Part shown: piece by piece, positions 26,988 to 36,267 of the stretch
Layout: every line of letters starts with the position of its first letter
Numbering within the stretch: position 1 is the stretch's first letter
Source of the DNA: CAWGAJ01 sp963820545
GTDB lineage: Bacteria > Planctomycetota > Planctomycetia > Pirellulales > Thermoguttaceae
DNA: 64,000 nucleotides
NCBI GenBank assembly: GCA_963820545.1
Contig: CAWGAJ010000001.1
Location: 806,001-870,000 of the forward strand
Direction of reading: 5' to 3'
Made by a program: the position numbers and the translations under genes
The notes under the pieces: generated by a model
Database searches by the model: none
Told to the model about the DNA's origin: nothing
The model's input: the letters and a program-made list of their open reading frames with translations, nothing else

Positions 26988-28073
26988 ATGTCCCGAGTTG
27001 TTTTAGCCATGTCCGGCGGGGTGGATAGCAGCGTAGCGGCCTGGCTGTTGCGCCAAGAGGGACATGAAATCGTGGGAGTATTCATGCGGCACGGGCAGGA
27101 AGCCGAGATTGAAGGCTCGATAAATCCATTAGCGCTAAGAAAACAGGGGTGCTGCACCATGGCCGACGCCCGGGATGCCCGGCGCGTGGCCGAGATGCTG
27201 GGAATACCGTTTTATGTGGTGAATTTCGAGCGGGAATTCGCCCGGATCGTGGATTATTTCGTGGCCCAGTATACATCCGGCCGCACGCCGAATCCCTGTA
27301 TTGTATGCAATACCTGGTTGAAGTTCGGTAAACTTTTCGAGTATGCCGACAGCATCGGTGCAGAGTTTGTTGCCACCGGCCATTACGCCCGACTGGAAAG
27401 GCAAGAAGATGGACAAATCGCCCTCTGCCGTGGTCGGGATGAATCGAAAGACCAATCGTATGTGCTGTTTGGTGTTAATCGTGACCTTTTAGGCCGATTG
27501 AAGTTTCCCCTGGGCGTTTATCGCAAGGATGAAATCCGCCGCATGGCCTCGGACTTAGGTTTGCGAGTGGCTGCAAAGCGCGACAGCCAGGAAATATGCT
27601 TTATTGCCGACCAAGATCACGCGCGTTTCATTCGACAGCGTCCCGACCACAGGGATTCATCCGGTGAGATTGTGACCTCTGATGGCAAAGTGGTGGGAAG
27701 ACACGACGGTTTGGAACAGTTTACCATTGGTCAGCGCAAAGGGCTGAAAATAGCGTTTGGTCAACCACGTTATGTGATAAGAATCGAAGCGGATACGCGG
27801 CGCGTGGTGATCGGCAAATGGGAGGAACTGGCCCGGAACGAATTGACCGCCACCGAGGTCAATTGGTTGGTAAAAGAGGAGATTTGGGGCCGTCCCCTGC
27901 ATTGCCAAGTAAAGATACGCTATCGCAGTCGGGCAGTGCCCGCCGTTGTGGAGGCAAAAGGGGCGGATCGTTTCTGGGCGGAGTTCCTCGAACCCTGTTA
28001 TGGAGTCGCATCAGGCCAAGCCGTGGTTTGCTACCAAGAGGATCGCCTATTGGGGGGAGGCTGGATTGAATGA
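26988..28073 (+). CDS. mnmA: tRNA-specific 2-thiouridylase MnmA
   Basis: MnmA places sulfur on U34 of tRNA-Lys, -Glu and -Gln. 361 residues from ATG 26988 (MSRVVLAMSGGVDSSVAAWL), with the PP-loop at residues 8-15. The catalytic cysteine Cys104 is in TPNPCIVCNTWLKFG and the second in RDSQEICFIADQDHARFI. GLEQFTIGQRKGLKIAFGQP marks the C-terminal barrel. The frame is intact. It is divergent from prfB, with AATCCCT simple repeats in the short gap. Confidence 0.95.
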   Translation: MSRVVLAMSGGVDSSVAAWLLRQEGHEIVGVFMRHGQEAEIEGSINPLALRKQGCCTMADARDARRVAEMLGIPFYVVNFEREFARIVDYFVAQYTSGRTPNPCIVCNTWLKFGKLFEYADSIGAEFVATGHYARLERQEDGQIALCRGRDESKDQSYVLFGVNRDLLGRLKFPLGVYRKDEIRRMASDLGLRVAAKRDSQEICFIADQDHARFIRQRPDHRDSSGEIVTSDGKVVGRHDGLEQFTIGQRKGLKIAFGQPRYVIRIEADTRRVVIGKWEELARNELTATEVNWLVKEEIWGRPLHCQVKIRYRSRAVPAVVEAKGADRFWAEFLEPCYGVASGQAVVCYQEDRLLGGGWIE

Positions 28074-28661
28074 TTTTCAGGAGGTGGAATTTGCGTTCAT
28101 TTTCCGGATGGCCGACTAGAAACACGTTAAAAACCCTGAAATATTGGCGATATGTGCGGTTCTAACGTGTTCTGATAATATAAACACATTATGCTGTATA
28201 AAATAGATACTGGCCGCTAATAGTACTTATTGGGCTGATTAAGAGGGATATTGATGCTTTTTAATTACTTTTGTGAGAACCAGTTGACAAATCGCTAAAA
28301 CTGATTAAGTTGGATTAATAGTGAGAGGCATTATATTCGGCGATTATCAAATCGCTATAAAGTAGGTTTTTTGGCCACCGATTTGATGGAGCATGTTTCG
28401 GTTGTGGAGCAAGGATTTGCATTTCCTTTAACAACGTGATACGCATTTTTTAAATTACGGAGGCAGCGAGTAGCGGGTTCGTCGCGAATGATCGGGCAAG
28501 TCCGCGGTGGTCTGATAGGCATTTATTTGCCATTGATCAGTGCGTTGGGTCTTTTCCCGCCAACAATCAATGTTGGTCAGGTCCGATCGAATTTCGTGCC
28601 GATCCGGCTCTAAATCAAGGCCCTATGGGAGTAATCCCATGCGGTCAGGAGAGTTTGCACC
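28074..28661. other. Long AT-rich leader before the sigma-54 activator
   Basis: No gene is seen in 588 bp. It contains a 9-bp inverted repeat AACACGTTA (28121-28129) / TAACGTGTT (28163-28171) and two copies of AAATCGCTA (near 28289 and 28349). Near the activator start there is a palindrome around CCCTATGGGAGTAATCCCAT. These may be operators; no sigma-54 or clear sigma-70 promoter is visible. Confidence 0.4.
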
Positions 28662-29612
28662 ATGGGTGTGACTGCTAGACCGGAAGTCGGCATTCCTGAG
28701 ATTGTGGGCGCCTCCTGGGCCATTCTGGATGTCATCAAGCTGATCGACAAGGTTGCAGTAAGCGACTGTTGCGTGCTGATCGAGGGAGAGTGCGGTACGG
28801 GCAAGGAACTGATGGCCCGACGTCTGTGTGCAAAAAGCCCGCGGAGAGATAAAGCTTTCATTCCTGTAAACTGCGCGGGTATCAGCGAAACACTCTTTGA
28901 AAGCCAGTTTTTTGGGCATGTTCGCGGCGCGTTTACAGGCGCTGAGCAAAGCATGTTGGGCTTGGTGCGTACAGCCGATGGTGGGACATTATTTCTCGAC
29001 GAGGTGGGGGAAATACCCAGGAATCAGCAGCCCAAACTGCTGCGGGTGATTCAGGAGCAGGAGGTAATGCCCATTGGCAAACCCATTCCCGTCAAGGTTA
29101 ATACCCGGTTTATCGCCGGCACAAACCGTAACCTCCGCGAGATGGTCAGGCAGGGAAAATTCCGGCAAGATTTATATTACCGTTTGAACATTGTCCGCAT
29201 TGAGGTGCCGCCGCTGCGGGAGCGATTGGAGGACGTGCCGTTGTTGTTGGATCATTTCGCCGCCCATTACGCCCGGCATTACAGGCGGAAGGAGATTCAC
29301 ATTTCTCCGGCTGTGCGCACATTGCTGATGGGCTATTATTGGCCGGGAAACGTGCGCGAACTGGCGGCTTGGGTCGAGCGCTTGTACGCCACAGGCTTGG
29401 ATGCGGAAGTCCTGCTCGAAGCGCTGCTGCTCGAGTCGGAGCAAAAGCAGGAGAGATTGCCGATCGACGGCATGAGCCTGCGTCAATTGGAGCGTTGTGC
29501 CCTTGAGCAGGCCATGGACCAGACCGATTTCAATCAACGCAAGGCGGCCCGCTTGCTGAAAGTTCATCGCGCAACGCTGGCCCGCAAACTGAAAAAACAC
29601 GGGCTGAAGTAG
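28662..29612 (+). CDS. Sigma-54-dependent transcriptional activator without receiver domain
   Basis: 316 residues. AAA+ core: Walker A in EGECGTGKE (41-49), the sigma-54 contact loop GAFTGAE at 89-95, Walker B in GGTLFLDEVGEIPR, an arginine-finger region FRQDLYYRLN and YYWPGNVRELAAWVERL. The C-terminus has a Fis-type helix-turn-helix (FNQRKAARLLKVHRATLARK). Only about 15 residues precede the AAA+ core, so there is no receiver, GAF or PAS domain; activity must be set by a partner protein or by gene dosage, as for PspF. Target promoters were not found in this window. Confidence 0.92.
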   Translation: MGVTARPEVGIPEIVGASWAILDVIKLIDKVAVSDCCVLIEGECGTGKELMARRLCAKSPRRDKAFIPVNCAGISETLFESQFFGHVRGAFTGAEQSMLGLVRTADGGTLFLDEVGEIPRNQQPKLLRVIQEQEVMPIGKPIPVKVNTRFIAGTNRNLREMVRQGKFRQDLYYRLNIVRIEVPPLRERLEDVPLLLDHFAAHYARHYRRKEIHISPAVRTLLMGYYWPGNVRELAAWVERLYATGLDAEVLLEALLLESEQKQERLPIDGMSLRQLERCALEQAMDQTDFNQRKAARLLKVHRATLARKLKKHGLK

Positions 29613-29881
29613 ACCGTAGGCAGTTTGAAACCGCGACTCGACTGAGCTCGCCAAAGTCCGCAGGCCAGCGGTTTTTTCCCAGCTATCAGCTTTTAGCCGT
29701 CAGCTATCAGCGTTTCATATCCACCCTTTCGCATTCTGCGTTTTGTGTTCTTAGAGGTAGGGTGCGAGCACCCACTCTACAGAGACTTTCCGCAACAAAA
29801 TCTAGGTATCAGCATTCAACCCTCAGCATTAAGTTCACAGTTTACAGTTATCAGTTCTACGTTCTGAGTTTTGCGTACTTA

Positions 29882-30774
29882 GAGTGTCTAACAAAATGAA
29901 CTTTTACGTATTACCTATAGTTGCTAAAATCCCTGGCCGTACAAGGAGGTACGACCATGGCAAAGCCAATTTTAGATGATGAACTGTGGAAATTGATCGA
30001 ACCGTTACTACCACCGCCAAAGCGAAGACGTTGCCGGTATCCGGGACGCAAACCATTATCCCATCGCCATGTTCTGACAGGGATTCTGTTCGTGTTGAAG
30101 ACAGGCATACCCTGGGAATATCTACCACAAGAAATGGGATGCGGATCGGGAATGACCTGTTGGCGACGATTGAGTCGCTGGCAAAAGCTAGGTGTGTGGG
30201 ACAAAATCCATCGGGTACTGCTCGACCATTTGCAGGCGGCGGACGAAATCGATTGGTCTCGGGCAGTTGTCGACAGCACGTCCATACGGGCGGTTTTTGG
30301 GGGGCAAAAACTGGCCCAAACCCCACGGATCGCCGCAAATTCGGCTCGAAACACCATGTCCTCACGGATGCTAACGGCATCCCCTTGGCAACCACGTTGA
30401 CCGGTGCCAATGCACACGACGTTACGCAATTGCTGCCGCTGGTAAACGCCATTCCGCCGGTACGAGGCAAACGCGGACATCCAAGGCGAAGGCCTCAACG
30501 TGTTCAAGGCGACCGTGCTTACGACTCGCAACCTCACCGTAAACGCTTGCGGCGGTTGGGCATTGTGCCGGTGCTGGCAAAGTGCAATACCGAACATGGC
30601 AGCGGCTTGGGCGTCTTCCGCTGGGTTGTCGAACGCACTAACAGTTGGCTCCACCAATTTCGGCGTTTGCGAGTTCGCTTTGAACGACGCGATGATATCC
30701 ATGAAGCTTTCTTAACCCTTGGTTGTATCCTAATTTGTTCTAGGTTTTTATAAATTTCATTTTGTTAGACGCTC
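29882..30774 (+). mobile_element. IS5-family (IS427-like) insertion sequence
   Basis: An 893-bp element. The left end GAGTGTCTAACAAAATGAA and the right end, reverse complemented, GAGCGTCTAACAAAATGAA form terminal inverted repeats with one mismatch. The target duplication TTA is at 29879-29881 and 30775-30777. A single transposase lies inside. Size, ends in GAG/CTC, TNA duplication and a two-frame transposase fit the IS427 group. Confidence 0.9.
29957..30753 (+). CDS. IS5-family transposase in two frames
   Basis: Frame 1 (from ATG 29957, ribosome site AAGGAGG) gives MAKPILDDELWKLIEPLLPP, LTGILFVLKTGIPWEYLP, WSRAVVDSTSIRAV (first catalytic Asp). Frame 2 continues KTGPNPTDRRKFGSKHHVLT, LPLVNAIPPVRG, GDRAYDSQ (second Asp) and FRWVVERTNSWLHQFRRLRV (Glu of DDE). 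The overlap is near 30297-30310 at TTTTTGGGGGGCAAAAAC. A -1 slip on GGGGGG joins the frames, as in IS427-type elements that use programmed frameshifting, though a sequence error is equally possible here. Confidence 0.85.
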
Positions 30775-30793
30775 TTAGTTTCTCTACCCCATA

Positions 30794-30921
30794 GCGCGGC
30801 CTGTGGCCGCAACCAAACCGCGACCGACCAACCTTCGGTTGGTGCCCGTCGCGGCTTTACATACTGAACAAACTACTGTACTTGATGCGCAAAACGCGCT
30901 TAAACCTCAAACAAAGACTCT
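30794..30921. repeat. Interspersed ~130 bp repeat, copy 3
   Basis: Near-identical to 11006-11141: GCGGCCTGTGGCCGCAACC, hairpin CCGCGAC...CCAACC-ttc-GGTTGG...GTCGCGG, then CTTTACATACTGAACAAAC and TACTTGATGCGCAAAACGCG. It lies 18 bp beyond the right end of the IS5 element, with no gene start within 240 bp. Confidence 0.9.
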
Positions 30922-31203
30922 TCTCTACATGGGTCGCGCTTTGAGGCCGGGGCTGGCCGCGCTTTGCGACCCTATTTCTGTGCATCTTTATCGGCGTGAT
31001 GACGGCACTCTATCTGTAACTTCCAGCCACATCACAACTTGCCAACATATTTCTTTCATTTGCGATTTAGGCACGGTGCTTGCCTTATCAGAAGCGGGGC
31101 GTAATTTGCGTGCCAAGTTGCCATAAGGGCGAAGCTTAGCGGCAAATTGACAAGATGAGGTCAAGCCGTGAGAAAACCGACCAAGTTACCAACGAGGTCC
31201 GGG

Positions 31204-31667
31204 ATGATACTTTTTTATCCCAGCCGTTTGCTGAGGGACCAGATTAGCGACTGGTCCGGCGCCACGGGGGATGCCGGACCGTTGTTTCATTTGAGCGGGA
31301 TATTTTCGGCGTTCGCCGGCAGGTGCGCAAGGCGGAAGTGGCGGTGATTGACGCCAGCGAAGATCCGGCACAGGCCGTTGACGTATTTCTCCAGGCCGTG
31401 GGCATGCTGGGAATCGGCGCCGTGGCGGTTTACGTCGAGAAGACGCATGAGGACCTGGAATTGTTTGTTCGCATGATGGGCGCGCTGTTACTGCTGGGGC
31501 CGATGAGCATGGAAGAATGGGAAAGCTTTTTAGATCACAGGTTTCCGGCACTTATTCCGCTGGATGCGTCTAGCGCCGGCATACGTCAAAAGAAGCGTGA
31601 AATTCTGCCGAACGTCGGAGAAGCCGCGGGCAATAAAGTCGTTTTTTACAGACCGCTTGCCGGTTAA
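31204..31667 (+). CDS. Unknown protein with apparent frameshift
   Basis: The first part from ATG 31204 (or GTG 31168) reads MILFYPSRLLRDQISDWSGA. A second frame from about 31290 reads FERDIFGVRRQVRKAEVAVI, FLQAVGMLGIGAVAVYVEKT, ELFVRMMGALLLLGPMSMEE and ends VVFYRPLAG. The alternative frame over 31263-31322 joins smoothly to the second part, so one base is probably missing near 31265-31300. I do not recognise the family. It heads a run of small unknown genes on the same strand. Confidence 0.5.
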
Positions 31668-31705
31668 CGCCGGAGTGACCAAATAACCCAAGGAATGGAA
31701 TTGTC

Positions 31706-31942
31706 ATGCAAACGATCATCAAACAACTGCGCGAACTGGGCATTGAGGAATTGCTGGCTATCAGCGAAGCGATAGACCTGGAATTGGGAAGTCGCCTGGA
31801 GCGCGGGGAGGAAATTCCCGATTCCGCGCGGCGGCGGGCCGTGATGCGCGAGCAAAGTTATCGCAAATCCACGGGTTCTTCGGCGCCGCCCGTTCGCGCA
31901 ACCGGTCTGAAAGAACGCCGCAAGCGCCGTGATGCGGCTTGA
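31706..31942 (+). CDS. Small basic protein, paralogue of the gene at 32658
   Basis: 78 residues. The leucine-rich helical N-terminus (IIKQLRELGIEELLAISEAI, DLELGSRLERGEEIPDSARR) is followed by a basic tail (QSYRKSTG, KERRKRRDAA). It shares the order of blocks with the 78-residue protein at 32658 (SEAIDLEL, IPDSARRRAV, SYR, GLKE, RRR). A ribosome site (AAGGA) is upstream. Function is unknown. The conserved core suggests a protein-protein interaction helix and the tail a nucleic-acid or membrane contact. Confidence 0.65.
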   Translation: MQTIIKQLRELGIEELLAISEAIDLELGSRLERGEEIPDSARRRAVMREQSYRKSTGSSAPPVRATGLKERRKRRDAA

Positions 31943-32017
31943 TTGAACACGGCGGAAGATGCGGTTTTAGCGGGTGTGGAGGTTTTCACAGCGATTGTGA
32001 AGGTGAAAGGGTATCGT

Positions 32018-32596
32018 ATGAAACGGCTGATGGGAATATCAAGTTGCTGTTTGGCGGTTTATATTTTGTTTAACGGCGAAATAAGCCGCGCTGACTTTTT
32101 CTTATGGGCCGCGGCGAAAAGAATCGCCACTCCGTCCGCGGCGAAAGAGCATTCGTCAGTCTCCAATGTTGAAGAGGCATCGAAAGCGGATACAACGGGC
32201 GTTGAGAAACCCAGTCACGACGATCGGTTACCAAACCAGATTGCCGAAAGCAACGGCTTTTTCACACCTGACGTCTCTCCGCCCCCAATGAACTTGGGTG
32301 ACGCGTCTGCCGAGCTGGAGAGCGAGACGGAAAAATCCGAATCGCCGTTCAGGCATCTTTTGTTTGTCGTTTTAGCCATTGGCGTGGGCGGATTCGTGAT
32401 GATCATGGCGGGGATTGTGCAACTATGGCGGCGGCAAAGACTTAAACAAATTCGCTTGTTTTCCCCGGCCGAAATCAGCGGGCTGCCTTTTCCGGTCGTG
32501 GCCGCAGCGGATGACGAACTGCGCGAAGGCGAAAAGCAAGCGGAATCGCGGCAGGACGAGGGAAAGGAAAAAACTGCACGGCGTCGTGTGGCATAA
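32018..32596 (+). CDS. Two-helix membrane protein of unknown function
   Basis: 192 residues from ATG 32018. The N-terminal hydrophobic segment (GISSCCLAVYILFNG) may be a signal peptide. About 90 polar residues follow, then a strong transmembrane helix at residues ~123-145 (HLLFVVLAIGVGGFVMIMAG) and a basic/acidic cytoplasmic tail (WRRQRLKQIRLFSPAEISGL). It sits between the two paralogous 78-residue genes, all on the same strand. I do not recognise the family. Confidence 0.6.
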   Translation: MKRLMGISSCCLAVYILFNGEISRADFFLWAAAKRIATPSAAKEHSSVSNVEEASKADTTGVEKPSHDDRLPNQIAESNGFFTPDVSPPPMNLGDASAELESETEKSESPFRHLLFVVLAIGVGGFVMIMAGIVQLWRRQRLKQIRLFSPAEISGLPFPVVAAADDELREGEKQAESRQDEGKEKTARRRVA

Positions 32597-32657
32597 AGGT
32601 GGAAGGAAATGCTTTTTAACTAACGTTGTTTTTACTTCAAAGAAAGAGAGGTAGCAG

Positions 32658-32894
32658 ATGAACGCAATTCTCAAACGACTACAACAACTTAGCGATGATG
32701 AATTGCTGATCGTGAGTGAGGCCATCGACTTGGAGCTAGAGCATCGGCTGCGGCGGGAGGAGGGGATTCCCGATTCGGCACGACGTCGGGCAGTGCAGCG
32801 CCAGAAGAGCTATCGTCACTCGCTGGGATCGGGCGCTCTGCCGGTGAGGATGGCGGGTTTGAAAGAACCTCAACGCCGCCGACGTGCGGCTTAA
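32658..32894 (+). CDS. Small basic protein, paralogue of the gene at 31706
   Basis: 78 residues (AILKRLQQLSDDELLIVSEA, DLELEHRLRREEGIPDSARR, GLKEPQRRRRAA). It is the same length as its paralogue at 31706 and aligns without gaps, so it arose by duplication around the membrane-protein gene. A ribosome site (AGAGAGG) precedes the ATG. Function is unknown. Confidence 0.68.
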   Translation: MNAILKRLQQLSDDELLIVSEAIDLELEHRLRREEGIPDSARRRAVQRQKSYRHSLGSGALPVRMAGLKEPQRRRRAA

Positions 32895-33013
32895 GCAACC
32901 AGGGGAATGGCTGCCGCAACTGGGCATGCACCCTTCCCCGACAACTTGTAGTACACCGGGATGTTTCGATTGCCTATATGGCAGTTTAGTCAAGAGAATT
33001 GAAAGGATTAACC

Positions 33014-33298
33014 ATGGATAATCACCTCCTAAAGACTAATGACACTACTCCGCAACTTCGCGTCGTTCAAGATGCGGATCAGGCGCCAATCGCGGAAGAG
33101 CCAGTGAATCTGGAAGAAGAACGAAAAAAGCTTGAGGAACAAGCCGAGACCGAAGATTTTTGGGCAGGACGCAATCTTGCCGGACGGAATTCCGCGCAAG
33201 GCGGCATAATTACACGGCAGTGGTGTCATGGTCCAAAACAAGCCGCGGATAAAGCGACTTTTAAATCGAAAATGAACCTCGTGCTGCGACTATGCTAA
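33014..33298 (+). CDS. Small charged protein of unknown function
   Basis: 94 residues from ATG 33014 with ribosome site GAAAGG. Acidic middle (VNLEEERKKLEEQAETEDFW) and a tail AGRNLAGRNSAQGGIIT. No membrane segment. It continues the run of small unknown genes. The last ~20 residues (FKSKMNLVLRLC) look unlike the rest and may be out of frame. Confidence 0.45.
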   Translation: MDNHLLKTNDTTPQLRVVQDADQAPIAEEPVNLEEERKKLEEQAETEDFWAGRNLAGRNSAQGGIITRQWCHGPKQAADKATFKSKMNLVLRLC

Positions 33299-33680
33299 TT
33301 GAGTTTGTTGCTGCCAGAGGAGTATTGGTATTGTTTGGCAATACACTGAGGGCGAGAGTATATCTATCACTCAAACAAGCAACACTTTTTTAATACACGT
33401 GACAGAAATGTGTTTAATGGATCGCGGATCGGCATCCACAGATAGCAATGATTTATCGACTTTCGAAATTCTGATAACGGCCAAGAAGGAGGCAGCGAAA
33501 CATTGATTACGAGTCACCGGGGGAAACTCTATTTAATCGGTGGCAAAAAACTGTGTGGGCGGGCTAGGCCTGACAAAACTGTTGGAGTTTTTTTAAGTCT
33601 TTGTTTTTTAACAAGGGTTTTTTTCACACCGGCAAAGGCGGAATAAATTTTCCGCCCTTCCAAAACAAGGAGAAACAAGA
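33299..33680. other. Leader region of the PEP-CTERM gene
   Basis: No gene is seen. It has CACCG...CGGTG arms (33516-33544) around an A-rich loop, a T-rich tract near 33589-33620 and a hairpin GGCGGAA-taaat-TTCCGCC (33637-33656) just before the ribosome site AAGGAG. The structures could regulate the secreted-protein gene. I recognise no known riboswitch. Confidence 0.4.
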
Positions 33681-34830
33681 ATGGAAAAGTCACTTTTCCA
33701 CAGAATGGAATTAACAACAAAAATCGTTACCACGGTTGCAACAGTATTATTGATGATGTGCGCTCAGGCGGGCGTAAAAAACGCCCATGGAAGCGGCGAA
33801 AGATGCCGCTGACTATTTGGTCAACATCCAATTGAGCAATGGCGGTTGGGCCTGGTATAACAGTGGAACCGTTGCTGACAATATCACCGGAGCGACGGGC
33901 ATTGGCTTGGTGAGATATTATAACGTTGCCGGCGGAGCATCGTACCTGACCGCCGCGCAAAACGCCGGCGATTACCTGCAAAACTATGCTGTGTTTGATC
34001 CGCCCAAGCAGGCCAAGACCTGGTTCGCCTCATTTGATTCATACTACTGTTGGCAGCTTGGTGGCGCCTGGAGCAATCTTGCCGCCACGGAGTTCTTTGA
34101 CGAGCTATCCGCCGGAACCTATGGAAACAGCAATCGTGATACCGCTAATTGGATCGCCACTGTTAACACCGATCGCAGTGGCGCGTATATCAATATGAGG
34201 CCCTGGGAATTTTCCACGATTGCCGTGACCGCCAATAATATCGGCAACTCGGGGCAGGAAGGATTGTTCAAGCAAGCCATCCTGGACGGTCTCAACACCC
34301 TCGGCGGCACCGACGACTGGTTAGGTGGCGTAGCAGGTGCAGTGCGTGGACTCGCCTTGGATGGGGTGACCAGCTTCACGTCCATCATAAGCCCCAACAA
34401 TTCCAGCATCAACGGCATTAACAACTTGGCAGACCTGGCTAATTACCTTGCTGGGAAGCAGAACGCCGACGGCTCGTGGTATTGGGGCGAACATTACACT
34501 TCAACACCACCCGAGGACTACAAGGATGTGCAAGTCACGGCCTATGCAATTCTCGCACTAGAGGCCGCAGACCAGTGTCTAGGCATCACGGACTACTATG
34601 ACGAGATTGCCAAAGGCCAAGAATGGCTGGTGACCATGCAGGTAGGCAGCGGCACCTATGCCGGCGCCTTCTTAGATTATCCAGGCTCTACCCAGACGAC
34701 CTATTGCAACGAGATTGCCGGCGAGGTCCTCGCGGCGCTGGTTGCCGTCCCCGAGCCGGGCACGCTGACGCTGCTGGCCTTGGGCGGATTGACCGCGCTG
34801 GCGGCGACGTGGGTTCGTCGTCGACGATAA
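33681..34830 (+). CDS. PEP-CTERM protein with alpha-toroid repeats (frameshifted)
   Basis: ATG 33681 with AAGGAG. The signal peptide (VTTVATVLLMMCAQAG) is in one frame and the mature part (MEAAKDAADYLVNIQLSNGG, AQNAGDYLQNYAVFDPPKQA, QNADGSWYWGEHYTSTPP) in the next. They join near 33765-33785 around GTAAAAAACGCCC. Repeats of helices with QLSNGGW / QNADGSW motifs resemble the alpha/alpha-toroid of terpene cyclases, pectate-lyase-like or alpha-2-macroglobulin-type folds. The C-terminus VPEPGTLTLLALGGLTALAA followed by RRRR is a PEP-CTERM sorting signal, which exosortase cleaves; no exosortase gene is in the window. Confidence 0.78.
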
Positions 34831-34934
34831 ATTAAAAAACCCCCACAGGCTGGCAACTTGCGGGCTTAATTTTAATAGAACTTGTTATAAAAACCTAATT
34901 GGGGTGGCAGTTTAACTGCCATCCCAACTATTCT

Positions 34935-34991
34935 GTCATAAAAAAGTAGTCTGCACACTCCGTGTGCGGGAACGGCACATGGAGTGTGCCG
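34935..34991 (-). terminator. Intrinsic terminator of hemE
   Basis: On the minus strand, GCACACTCC...GGAGTGTGC (arms at 34983-34991 and 34952-34960) is followed by AGACTACTTTTTTATG, giving a T run right after the hemE stop. Confidence 0.6.
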
Positions 34992-36098
34992 CTACGTTTT
35001 CAGGCTTAGTTCATGTACGGCATCGACCAGGGCAATGACGTTTTCCACGGGCGTTTGCGGGAGCACGCCGTGGCCGAGGTTGAAAATATGTCCGGGCCGT
35101 CCGGCCGCTTGAGCGAGGATTTCCTTGGCTTGCCGGCGAATCTCGGCCGGAGTGCTGAAAAGAACGGCGGGATCGAGGTTGCCTTGAATGGCCGTGTGGT
35201 GGCCAATTGTATGCCAGGCATCGTCCAAACGGATTCGCCAATCAACACCAAGCACCAGATTATTTCTTTCAGAGCGCGTTCGTCCCGGCCGCATCAAGGC
35301 AGGATGCCCGCGCTCCATGCTTTGCTCTAAGGTCTTAATATACGGAAGTAGGGCCGGATTGCCCGTGGCAAAATGGATTACCGGCACTTCGGGCGGAATA
35401 GATGCAATCACGGCTTGGGTATGTGGTAAAACGTATCGGCGATAATCGTCTACACCCAGGCAGCCGACCCAACTATCGAACAGTTGTACGAGTTGCACGC
35501 CGGCGGCGATCTGAGCGTTCAGATACAGTCCTATAGCCCTGGCAAGACGACTTAACAGCGAGTTCCAGGCGCCCATGTCGCTATACATAAGAGTTTTGGT
35601 CAAGCGATAATCGCGACTCGATCTGCCTTCGATGGCATAAGCAGCCAAGGTAAATGGCGCTCCGGCAAAGCCGATAAGCGGCAATGACTGGGGTAATCCG
35701 GCCCGGGTTTTTCGAACGGCCTCCATCACAAATTCCAATTCATCGACGTTTTCCAATTCCTGCAAGCGATCCACGTCGGCGGCGGATCGCAGGGGATTGG
35801 CAAGCAAAGGGCCTTTGGCGGCGGTGAACTGAAGCCGAATTCCCATTGGTTCCAGGATCAGGAGCAGGTCGGAAAACAAGATGGCGGCGTCGACCTTCAA
35901 GCGCTCGACGGCCTTGAGCATAATCTCAGCGCAGAGATCGGGTGTTTTGCACAATTGCAGGAATGATATCCGGCGGCGTATTGCCCGATATTCGGCCATG
36001 TAGCGGCCGGCCTGGCGCATCAACCAGACGGGCGTGAAATCGGTCGCCTCGCACCGGGCGGCCCGCATGATTGGGCTGTCGTACCATGACGGTTGCAT
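34992..36098 (-). CDS. hemE: Uroporphyrinogen decarboxylase
   Basis: HemE removes four carboxyl groups from uroporphyrinogen III to give coproporphyrinogen III in heme synthesis. 368 residues, normal length, intact frame. Visible: PVWLMRQAGRYMAEYR (substrate-binding Arg), AAILFSDLLLILEPMG (catalytic Asp), LIGFAGAPFTLAAYAIEG, LVQLFDSWVGCLG and FNLGHGVLPQTPVENV. The start is MQPSWYDSPIMRAARCE. No other heme gene is next to it. Confidence 0.96.
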   Translation of the reverse strand: MQPSWYDSPIMRAARCEATDFTPVWLMRQAGRYMAEYRAIRRRISFLQLCKTPDLCAEIMLKAVERLKVDAAILFSDLLLILEPMGIRLQFTAAKGPLLANPLRSAADVDRLQELENVDELEFVMEAVRKTRAGLPQSLPLIGFAGAPFTLAAYAIEGRSSRDYRLTKTLMYSDMGAWNSLLSRLARAIGLYLNAQIAAGVQLVQLFDSWVGCLGVDDYRRYVLPHTQAVIASIPPEVPVIHFATGNPALLPYIKTLEQSMERGHPALMRPGRTRSERNNLVLGVDWRIRLDDAWHTIGHHTAIQGNLDPAVLFSTPAEIRRQAKEILAQAAGRPGHIFNLGHGVLPQTPVENVIALVDAVHELSLKT

Positions 36099-36187
36099 AG
36101 ATGAGTAGGTGGAAGGTGATAGATAGTAGGTATCTTAAAACTTAACCATTATACAATTACCTACTACCTACTACATACTACCTAGTA

Positions 36188-36230
36188 AAAAAACAGGTCT
36201 GCCCGGGATCAATCCCGAGCAGACCTGCTG
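36188..36230 (-). terminator. Intrinsic terminator of the cysteine-rich gene
   Basis: AGGTCTGC-CGGGAT...ATCCCG-GCAGACCT, a near-perfect 15-bp stem followed by seven T on the minus strand. It is placed 38 bp downstream of the cysteine-rich gene. Confidence 0.9.
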
Positions 36231-36267
36231 AATAGGCAGCAAATTTTTTATAAGTTAATCGTGCGTC

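Noticed and set aside
30803..31126. A 107-codon frame after the IS5 element
   Set aside because: Its first half is the interspersed ~130-bp repeat; the same words are translated in other frames at the other copies.
36147..36187. Possible CRISPR-like array of CTACTAC units
   Set aside because: The units are 7 bp with no spacers, so it is a simple tandem repeat; no cas gene is in the window.
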